From NCBI RefSeq assembly GCF_005818865.1, contig NZ_VBRY01000006.1:1-64000 (forward strand): a DNA stretch of 64,000 nucleotides, in the 5' to 3' direction. The notes below the pieces were generated by a model. That model had not been told where the DNA came from. It worked only from the letters and a program-made list of their open reading frames with translations, and searched no databases. Position 1 is the stretch's first letter. Each line of letters opens with the position of its first letter. The translations under genes were made by a program, and so were the position numbers. This document shows, one piece after another, positions 16,961 through 22,731 of this stretch. Origin of the DNA: Mariprofundus erugo. GTDB lineage: Bacteria > Pseudomonadota > Zetaproteobacteria > Mariprofundales > Mariprofundaceae.

Positions 16961-17454
16961 ATAGCAACCATAGGGGTCAGGACTCGCTTTGCGCATTCCC
17001 TTCGGCCAATCGATGCACGATACGAGTCCTGACCCCGAGGCTTGCTGTTTGGGACTTGCCTGCAATGGGGTACGCATCCAGTATTATTGTTGGTTTTGGT
17101 GATGGTGTTTCAGGTGGCTATACTGCTACACTAAGGCGAGCTTTTGGTACTAATGGCTATGTAAATCAGAATGCGGCTGCATATCAAGCAGCACTCGTTG
17201 TTGGTACGGCTTGGCAGATTGGACTTACTGGTGCTTTTGGTGCCGCTAATACATTTGCTAGTTTTACTGCAAACATTTGGGAAGGTGATGCGAATAATGC
17301 TGTTGTGGATTCAATCACTTATGGAACGGCAAGAAGTATGTCAGGGTTTCCAATGGTAAAAAATCCAAGTAACAGCCTTCAGGTGTTTGGTAATGTATTT
17401 GGATATGTCTTTGGGCAAACGGCCAGTTCCACGGCGCCTACAGCGTATCCTTAA
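16957..17454 (+). CDS. Rhs-type pre-toxin/toxin tail reading through a mini repeat (module 4)
   Basis: ATG at 16957 overlaps the stop of the Imm26-like frame (ATGA) and the frame then passes through the whole 64-bp mini repeat (translated as HRGQDSLCAFPSANRCTIRV) into a real tail. The tail shows SSIIVGFGDGVSGGYTAT, RRAFGTNGYVNQNAAAYQA and ALVVGTAWQIGLTGA, the Gly-rich segment that often follows the Rhs core (FGDGVS...LGTNxxVNxxSxAYxxG). The end is SLQVFGNVFGYVFGQTA. The hydrophobic central part could insert into membranes. A paralogous tail follows at 17860. Whether the fused start is used is unknown; it may be a fossil. Confidence 0.55.
   Translation: MNSNHRGQDSLCAFPSANRCTIRVLTPRLAVWDLPAMGYASSIIVGFGDGVSGGYTATLRRAFGTNGYVNQNAAAYQAALVVGTAWQIGLTGAFGAANTFASFTANIWEGDANNAVVDSITYGTARSMSGFPMVKNPSNSLQVFGNVFGYVFGQTASSTAPTAYP
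16973..17036 (+). repeat. Mini transposase-derived repeat, copy 1 (64 bp)
   Basis: Same ends as the 304-bp elements (GGGGTCAGGACTCGCTTTGC on the left, CGAGTCCTGACCCC on the right), but the interior is only ATTCCCTTCGGCCAATCGAT plus a few bases. The flanks AACCATA on the left and GAGGCTTGCTG on the right are shared with copy 2. The internal sequence contains no transposase coding. Confidence 0.8.
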
Positions 17455-17473
17455 TAAGGGCTAGATATGACAA
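17338..17473 (+). repeat. 136-bp direct repeat, first copy
   Basis: Appears identical base by base to 18082-18217. It covers the last 39 codons of the toxin-like tail (from MSGFPMVKNPSNS), the intergenic GGGCTAG, and the first codons of the following membrane gene. The identity at this junction contrasts with divergence on both sides. Confidence 0.85.
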
Positions 17474-17769
17474 CCAGAGCAAAAGCCTTACTGATAAATA
17501 TTTTTTTTCATTTTGTGGTGCTTGGCGTTGGGGTGAGGCTTTTATTTTTTCCAAATCTACCAGATGGACATTGGTTTGTTTTACTGGTGATGACATTTTT
17601 CATGGACCCTATTGTTGCGTATTTGTTTGGTTGGAGTATGAATATGCGAACCACAGTGGGAGCTGATGCACCGAAATCGCACAGGTTCTTTACCTTTGTT
17701 GTTGGGCTAATAAGTTATATGTTTATTTTCTTGATTTGGATGGGTGTCATAGGTCATTGGTATGATTAG
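17467..17769 (+). CDS. Three-helix membrane protein, candidate immunity (module 4)
   Basis: A 100-residue, strongly hydrophobic protein with three predicted membrane helices (LINIFFHFVVLGVGVRLLFF, VLLVMTFFMDPIVAYLFGW, FVVGLISYMFIFLIWMGVI). The short loops contain NLPDGHW and VGADAPK. It is clearly paralogous to the gene at 18211, with about 60% identity by eye and identical N- and C-terminal motifs (VIGHWYD end). It starts 12 bases after the stop of the tail. AAGGGCTAG gives a weak ribosome-binding site. No family name known to me. The repeated tail-plus-membrane-protein unit argues for toxin and immunity roles. Confidence 0.6.
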   Translation: MTTRAKALLINIFFHFVVLGVGVRLLFFPNLPDGHWFVLLVMTFFMDPIVAYLFGWSMNMRTTVGADAPKSHRFFTFVVGLISYMFIFLIWMGVIGHWYD

Positions 17770-17794
17770 GCAAGGGGCAGGCTTTCAAACCATA

Positions 17795-17858
17795 GGGGTC
17801 AGGACTCGCTTTGCGCATTCCCTTCGGCCAATCGATGCACGATACGAGTCCTGACCCC
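17795..17858 (+). repeat. Mini transposase-derived repeat, copy 2 (64 bp)
   Basis: Identical by eye to the copy at 16973-17036, including flanks AACCATA and GAGGCTTGCTG. The two copies are 822 bp apart and mark the start of each duplicated tail-plus-membrane-gene module. Confidence 0.85.
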
Positions 17859-17859
17859 G

Positions 17860-18198
17860 AGGCTTGCTGCTACGCTAAGTCGGTCTTTCGGTACTGATGG
17901 CTATATAAATCAGAATGCAGCTGCATATCAAGCAGCACTCGTTGTTGGTACGGCTTGGCAGGTTGGAATAACGGGTGTTTTTAGTATAGCTAATACGACA
18001 GTTAGCATTATTGTAAACGTTTATGAAGGTGATGCGAATAACGCGGTTGTGGATTCAATAACTTTGGGATCATCGATGGTTATGTCAGGGTTTCCAATGG
18101 TAAAAAATCCAAGTAACAGCCTTCAGGTGTTTGGTAATGTATTTGGATATGTCTTTGGGCAAACGGCCAGTTCCACGGCGCCTACAGCGTATCCTTAA
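17860..18198 (+). pseudogene. Headless toxin tail paralogous to module 4 (module 5)
   Basis: The frame is open from the stop codon of the upstream membrane gene (17769) through mini repeat 2 to TAA at 18196, but has no ATG in front. The tail starts later than its paralogue (ATLSRSFGTDGYINQNAAAY) and then matches it up to GTAWQ. The middle (VGITGVFSIANTTVSIIVNV) diverges in sequence while keeping hydrophobicity, and the last 39 codons are identical. It looks like a shortened duplicate whose core segment has been replaced or has drifted. Confidence 0.6.
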
Positions 18199-18217
18199 TA
18201 AGGGCTAGATATGACAA
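18082..18217 (+). repeat. 136-bp direct repeat, second copy
   Basis: Second copy of the 17338-17473 sequence, 744 bp downstream, covering the end of the module 5 tail and the start of its membrane gene. Confidence 0.85.
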
Positions 18218-18513
18218 TAAGAACAAAGTCGTTTTTTGCTAACCTCCTGTTTCATTTTGTGGTTCTTGGATTTGGGGCAAGGCTTCTATTTTTACCAGAT
18301 TTACCAGATGGGCATTGGTTCATTTTACTAGTTATGATATTTTTTATGGATCCTATTATTGCATATTTTTTTGGGTGGAGTATGAGCCTTCGCGGCACGG
18401 TGGGAGAGGATGCGCCAAAATATCAAAGGCTTATTTCCTTGGTTATAATGGTAACCGGTTACATATTCATTTTCTTGACTTGGCTGGGAGTGATTGGACA
18501 TTGGTATGATTAA
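18211..18513 (+). CDS. Three-helix membrane protein, candidate immunity (module 5)
   Basis: A 100-residue paralogue of the gene at 17467 with the same helix layout (LLFHFVVLGFGARLLFL, ILLVMIFFMDPIIAYFFGW, LVIMVTGYIFIFLTWLGVI) and the same loop motifs (LPDGHW, GEDAPK). Substitutions cluster in loop 2 and helix 3. Divergence of both toxin tail and membrane partner between modules 4 and 5, with the junction conserved, is what a pair that changes specificity together would show. Function is inferred only from this pairing. Confidence 0.6.
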   Translation: MTIRTKSFFANLLFHFVVLGFGARLLFLPDLPDGHWFILLVMIFFMDPIIAYFFGWSMSLRGTVGEDAPKYQRLISLVIMVTGYIFIFLTWLGVIGHWYD

Positions 18514-18531
18514 AGCAGAGAGGGGATGCAA

Positions 18532-18756
18532 ATGAGGAAAGCTGGTGGCACCACATTAATATTGGTGGGAATTCTTCTTATTGCACTTGCTGCCTTGCGA
18601 GCGCTTGGTGTCCTTACGATATTTCTGAATAATGAGACCTCGGCCTATGGAGTGGGTTTTCTCGCAGGTACAGCAGTCTTCCTAATTTTGCTTTCTTTCT
18701 TGGGCGTAAAGGCCTTTAAGAAGGGGCGAGGTATGTTGAAGCCATCTGAAAACTAG
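18532..18756 (+). CDS. Small two-helix membrane protein
   Basis: A 74-residue protein, MRKAGGTTLILVGILLIALA followed by a short loop (LNNETSAYG) and a second helix (VGFLAGTAVFLILLSFLGV), ending basic. ATG at 18532 follows GAGAGGGG at normal spacing; an ATG at 18526 is also in frame. It lies 18 bases after the module 5 membrane gene and may share its transcript. No family recognised. Confidence 0.5.
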   Translation: MRKAGGTTLILVGILLIALAALRALGVLTIFLNNETSAYGVGFLAGTAVFLILLSFLGVKAFKKGRGMLKPSEN

Positions 18757-18822
18757 GAGTCAGGGGGAAGGAGTAGAAAGGGGTCAGATACTTTCTTCAG
18801 AACTCCTGTCAACTGATCCGTT

Positions 18823-18930
18823 TCATCCTGCATTCTGAACAACCTTTTGCACTCTGATTCCACCGTTCGGATCGAAGGGCTCACGGTAGGTTAGCACGCC
18901 CCAAATGATGTGAATCAGCTTGTTCATATG
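18823..18930 (-). pseudogene. C-terminal remnant of an IS110-family transposase
   Basis: On the minus strand the frame reads MNKLIHIIWGVLTYREPFDP and then NGGIRVQKVVQNAG-stop. KLxHIxxGVLxxxxPFDPN is the usual end of IS110/IS1111 transposases. It is cut on its upstream side by repeat C. Confidence 0.6.
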
Positions 18931-18938
18931 CAACCATA

Positions 18939-19242
18939 GGGGTCAGGACTCGCTTTGCGCATTATTGGCGTTGGCGTTGGCGCGGAAGAAGGGGGGCACC
19001 ATAGACAGATCGTCGCGGATAGAGTTTGAATGTGCCGATTATCTATGACATCACGTGGTAACGCGCGCTCCGCTTTCAGCGACTGAGCGGCAATACAGGG
19101 AGCGAGGCGACTGAATACGGGAAGCCTGCAGGAAACACGGCTATACCATGCGAGATTGCAACTTATTGCGGACTGCACCATTCAACGGGGAGTCGTATCC
19201 TTAAATCCGCCGATGAAAATGCGCGAAACGAGTCCTGCCCCC
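18939..19242 (+). repeat. Transposase-derived repeat, copy C (full length, 304 bp)
   Basis: Third full-length copy. It differs from A and B by single changes (GGCGCGGAAG, CAATACAGGG, CTTATTGCGG) and has CCTGCCCCC in place of CCTGACCCC at the right end. It lies between the IS110 remnant and the TolR/MotB-like gene, and closes the accessory zone. Confidence 0.8.
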
Positions 19243-19289
19243 GATCTCCCATGGCCTCCACAAACCATCTGCTGCCGGTGCTGAATGCT

Positions 19290-20180
19290 TTACTCCTGAT
19301 AGTAGTAGTCGTACATGCGCAACAGTGATTCGGTCAGATTCCATGCCTCGGTATAGGAGAGGCCGCTGTCATCCGGGAAGACAATGCGTACATACAGCTT
19401 CTTGCCATACTCTTTCTGCAGCTGATCAAGCCTGGTATGCAGGCCGGTTCCGTCGACCGGAATAAATGCAGCATCGTTTTCCGCCTTGATCTCAATGGCA
19501 AGCTGGCCGTCCTGTTTGTGGTAACGGACCATGACCACATATTTACCCAGTGATGAGCGGGCAGGGCGGATCAGCTTGTTATATTTGACCTCAAGGCTGG
19601 CATATTCAGCCTCAATCTTTTTCAGCTGATCCAGTTGGGTGGTACTAAGGCTTTTAAGCTCGGCAATCTGGTCCTGGCTGAGTTGATATTGCTGCTGACG
19701 CTCCTTCAGCTCCTGATCACGTTGCAGCAGGTTTGCAGCAAGTTCCGCTTTGTTTTTCTCCAGCTCACTTTTTTCTGCCATCAGGGTGTCATGGCGCAGG
19801 GTCAGGGCGGCAAGGGCTGCCTTCAGATCGGTGTTGGCCTGCTGGCTGGCCTGCAGTTGAGCCAGCGTATGCGTATTCTCCTCGCCCAGATCGATCAGTC
19901 GCATGCGCAGCATGGCAGCCTCTTCCTCAAGGTGCTGCAGACGCTGACTTAACTGGGTGTTGATGTCGGTGGTGGAGCGGGCCTGCATGGTGGCCGTGCG
20001 CTCGGCCTCCAGTGAGGAGCGTAACTGGGTTACCAGATCCATATTTTTCAGCAGCAGTGTCAGCATTGCCAGCAGAAAAATCAGGACGATGACCATCATA
20101 ATATCGGTGAACGAGGGCCAGAAGCTCTCGTCATCCTGACTGCCATTGTTCAGGCGAAGGTCAACAAATCCCTCAGACAT
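19290..20180 (-). CDS. TolR/ExbD/MotB-like stator subunit with long coiled coil
   Basis: A 296-residue protein with one N-terminal membrane helix, FWPSFTDIMMVIVLIFLLAM. The Asp in FTDIMM is in the place of the ion-carrying Asp of MotB/TolR/ExbD. Residues about 50-200 are a nearly unbroken coiled coil (SQRLQHLEEEAAMLRMRL, LQASQQANTDLKAALAAL, ELEKNKAELAANLLQRDQEL). The last 95 residues (YVVMVRYHKQDGQLAIEIKA, then LHTRLDQLQKEYGKKLYVRI) look like the periplasmic ExbD/TolR fold, not an OmpA peptidoglycan-binding domain. It overlaps the upstream TolQ/MotA-like gene by 1 base (TAATG), so the two work as a pair. The cellular process driven is unknown. Confidence 0.7.
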   Translation of the reverse strand: MSEGFVDLRLNNGSQDDESFWPSFTDIMMVIVLIFLLAMLTLLLKNMDLVTQLRSSLEAERTATMQARSTTDINTQLSQRLQHLEEEAAMLRMRLIDLGEENTHTLAQLQASQQANTDLKAALAALTLRHDTLMAEKSELEKNKAELAANLLQRDQELKERQQQYQLSQDQIAELKSLSTTQLDQLKKIEAEYASLEVKYNKLIRPARSSLGKYVVMVRYHKQDGQLAIEIKAENDAAFIPVDGTGLHTRLDQLQKEYGKKLYVRIVFPDDSGLSYTEAWNLTESLLRMYDYYYQE

Positions 20181-21106
20181 TATTCTTTTGGCAACCTGAA
20201 TCCGTCTTTCAGCACGGATGAGAGCATACGCAGCTCCTCCAGCAGCGCCTCATGCTGTGCCCGGGATTGCTCTGCCGCCTGATCAATGCCTTCCCTGAGG
20301 CTGGCCAGATCAAGGGCATCGACGCTTTCATGGACTGACTGGACCAGCTGATGGGCCTCGCGCACCAGGTCCAGAGCCTGGCCGGTGACGGCCTCTTCGG
20401 TCACCTGGAACATCGGCAGCAGCCGGGTTGCGGTCAGTTGCTCGATATGACCAAGCAGTCTGGTTTGCAGGTTTTGTACGGCAGAAAAGAAGTAGGTCAG
20501 AAACAGATAGCAGAGTACGGCGGTCATGGTGGTGGAGAGGGCGGTCGACATGCCGTGAATTACCATGCCCATGCCAGTGGAGGAGACGGCCTGCTCCAGC
20601 AGGCTTGAGGCTCCTACCAGCGCGATCGACAGCGAGATGATTGTTCCCAGTACACCGCAGAGAATCAGGATGTTATGAATAAAGCGGATCAGGGCGGTAC
20701 GTGTACTTTCATGAGCCAGCAGGGTGGCGGCCAGTGCCTGATGATGAATCTCGGCATGCCTGATACTCATCCCCTCCAGCAGATCCATGCGGCGGGCAAT
20801 AATCGATGCCGGCGATACTCCCTCCAGCAGATCCTGTCGGCGTTGCTGCAGATTGTTATGGAAGCGGGCCAGTGACTCCTCTTCTCCGTGATAACTGAGC
20901 AACAGGGCCAGTATGCGGATGAGCCCGAGCATAAACAGGCCGAGAATCAGGCCGTTCAGTGCGAAACCGGCCGAAGTCTGCTGGTTGGAGAAGTAGATCA
21001 TGCCCAGCACATCGGAGAAGTAGATACCGAGAACCATGACCAGCAGGGTAGTGACTGCCAGCTGAATCAGAATATTCCGGCTTTGCCTTGATTCGTGCAT
21101 ATACAT
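20180..21106 (-). CDS. TolQ/ExbB/MotA-like ion-motor subunit
   Basis: A 308-residue inner-membrane protein. ATG at 21106 follows GGGGG at 6 bases; a longer frame upstream is unlikely. Four hydrophobic segments are visible: ILIQLAVTTLLVMVLGIYFS, ALNGLILGLFMLGLIRILAL, FIHNILILCGVLGTIISLSI and GMSTALSTTMTAVLCYLFLT. The last two carry the TolQ/MotA signature (G.LGTIIS..., and GM..ALSTTM.AVL). The middle cytoplasmic segment has LLEGVSPASIIARRMD twice-like motifs, and the tail is a charged helix. It forms a 5:2-type ion channel complex in known relatives. There is no neighbouring tolA, tonB, pal or flagellar gene, and no Zorya C/D/E genes. Confidence 0.75.
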   Translation of the reverse strand: MYMHESRQSRNILIQLAVTTLLVMVLGIYFSDVLGMIYFSNQQTSAGFALNGLILGLFMLGLIRILALLLSYHGEEESLARFHNNLQQRRQDLLEGVSPASIIARRMDLLEGMSIRHAEIHHQALAATLLAHESTRTALIRFIHNILILCGVLGTIISLSIALVGASSLLEQAVSSTGMGMVIHGMSTALSTTMTAVLCYLFLTYFFSAVQNLQTRLLGHIEQLTATRLLPMFQVTEEAVTGQALDLVREAHQLVQSVHESVDALDLASLREGIDQAAEQSRAQHEALLEELRMLSSVLKDGFRLPKE

Positions 21107-21296
21107 CTGTTGCCCCCGTGATTCTGTTGTTCGGCCAGAGAACAGGAAAAGAGCATGCCGCGTTCGCAGGCGATCTTCAAGCGATAGCTGGGTATGGCAT
21201 ACGAATGATCTCCTGATCTCTTTTGCATGCTGAAGCACGGGGATGGCACTGCCGGTATATGCAATATGTGCTAAGATCCTCCTTCAGGGAGGCGCT

Positions 21297-22337
21297 ATGT
21301 CATCGGATGATCACTCTATCGGCCTGTTTGCACGTTACCTGACGATATGGGTACTACTTTGTATTTTTGCCGGTATCGGTTTAGGTACATTGATTCCCGA
21401 CGCGCTCCGGATGCTCGCTGGCATGGAGGTTGCGCACATCAACCTTCCCGTGGCTGTGTTAATCTGGGCGATGATTTTTCCGATGCTGCTGAAAATCGAT
21501 TATTCATCCCTGCATGAGGTGTGGGAGCACCGACGGGGGATAGGGGTGACACTGGCGATAAACTGGCTGATTAAACCATTTTCCATGGCATTGCTGGGGT
21601 TCGTGTTTTTACGGCTGATATTTGCCCCGTTACTGGATGCCGGGAAAATTGATTCCTATATCGGGGGGCTGGTTTTGTTGGCCGCAGCACCCTGTACCGC
21701 GATGGTATTTGTTTGGTCAAAACTCGTGAATGGTCACCCGCAGTTTACCTTATCGCAGGTGGCGCTTAACGACGTTATTATGGTGTTTGCATTTGCACCG
21801 ATTGTGGGTGTGCTTCTTGGCGTGACCTCCATTGCGGTGCCCTGGGAGACCCTGTTTCTTTCTGTTCTGCTCTACATCGTGATTCCTGTGCTGTTCGCTT
21901 ACCTGGGGCGCAAGCTACTGCTTGCCAGTGGCAGGTTGAGCGATGTTCTGCACATGATGGATCCGGTCTCCATGGCGGCCTTGCTCATGACGGTGATCCT
22001 GCTGTTTGGTTTTCAGGGCCAGCAGATTATTCATCAACCGCTGGTGATTCTTCTTTTGGCGATACCTGTGACGATTCAGGTCTACTTCAACTCGATGTTA
22101 GCATATTGGCTGAATCGAAAGCTGGGGGTAGCCCATTCGGTTGCCGGGCCTTCTGCGCTGATCGGTGCATCAAACTTTTTTGAACTGGCTGTGGCGGCAG
22201 CGATTGCCCTGTTTGGACTTGAATCCGGAGCTGCATTGGCAACAGTGGTCGGGGTGCTCGTGGAGGTGCCGGTCATGCTGTCGGTTGTTGCCATCGTCAA
22301 CCGTAGTAAACGCTGGTACGAAGAGGGGCTGCTTTGA
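21297..22337 (+). CDS. acr3: Arsenite efflux permease, Acr3 family
   Basis: A 346-residue integral membrane protein with ten predicted helices. Acr3-specific motifs: MIFPMLLKIDYSSL (helix 3), AAAPCTAMVFVWSKL with the conserved Cys for arsenite translocation, and GASNFFELAVAAAIALFG with the conserved Glu. It exports As(III) or Sb(III) using the proton gradient. ATG at 21297 follows AGGGAGGCG; longer in-frame starts lack this site. No arsR or arsC gene is adjacent; an ArsC-like gene lies 10 kb away. It is divergent from the TolQ-like gene, with 190 bp between them. Confidence 0.92.
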   Translation: MSSDDHSIGLFARYLTIWVLLCIFAGIGLGTLIPDALRMLAGMEVAHINLPVAVLIWAMIFPMLLKIDYSSLHEVWEHRRGIGVTLAINWLIKPFSMALLGFVFLRLIFAPLLDAGKIDSYIGGLVLLAAAPCTAMVFVWSKLVNGHPQFTLSQVALNDVIMVFAFAPIVGVLLGVTSIAVPWETLFLSVLLYIVIPVLFAYLGRKLLLASGRLSDVLHMMDPVSMAALLMTVILLFGFQGQQIIHQPLVILLLAIPVTIQVYFNSMLAYWLNRKLGVAHSVAGPSALIGASNFFELAVAAAIALFGLESGAALATVVGVLVEVPVMLSVVAIVNRSKRWYEEGLL

Positions 22338-22422
22338 AGTGATGCTGATCTGGCCCGGCAGTTCGCAATGGCATACATCGCGCGTTGGATTTTCCGGTCG
22401 CGAAGGAACGCCGGAGCACCTC

Positions 22423-22440
22423 ATGTTTGGTTGCGGGGGC
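22423..22440 (+). repeat. att-like copy of the initiator tRNA 3' end
   Basis: ATGTTTGGTTGCGGGGGC is identical to 25999-26016 and 26132-26149. There it is the 3' end of the two tRNA-fMet genes (TGGTTGCGGGGGC = complement of the acceptor end with CCA) plus 5 flanking bases. With an integrase remnant lying between the copies, this fits an attL/attR pair of an integrative element. Confidence 0.55.
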
Positions 22441-22452
22441 ACATGTTAGTCC

Positions 22453-22508
22453 TTTAGCGCAACGAGCATTCAAGCAAAGACCTGATCCCATTGTTGCCTT
22501 CATCTGAT
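22453..22508 (+). repeat. 56-bp direct repeat, left copy
   Basis: TTTAGCGCAACGAGCATTC and the following bases to CATCTGAT match 24929-24984 with three substitutions. The two copies bracket the TPR-sulfotransferase gene. Confidence 0.8.
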
Positions 22509-22731
22509 GCTAAAACGTACGTAGAAACGGGGTAGAATCCGGAAGCGGTTTAATTTTTACATCGTGTTTGAACTGCTGGAGATGGTAAAAGTACATTGGG
22601 TTGAATGTCTGATGGGCTGTTATTTTCAGGTACTTACAAAATTGTGTAGAAATTGCAAACACCCTGAAAATGACTATTCTCGCATCGGCATTTTGAGTTA
22701 TGGCATAATTATCAAGGAAAATGGGTCTCTC

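Larger units (their letters stand above)
22338..22731 (+). other. Non-coding junction upstream of the TPR-sulfotransferase gene
   Basis: It contains the 18-bp tRNA-end copy (22423-22440) and one 56-bp direct repeat (22453-22508). The open frame extends upstream to 22564 but that part has no similarity to the TPR family and no ribosome-binding site. AT-rich from 22550 on, where the promoter is likely to lie. Confidence 0.5.

Noticed and set aside
19290-21106. Zorya-type defence system
   Set aside because: The motor pair resembles ZorA/ZorB in general layout, but no ZorC, ZorD or ZorE gene follows and ZorB's peptidoglycan-binding domain is absent.
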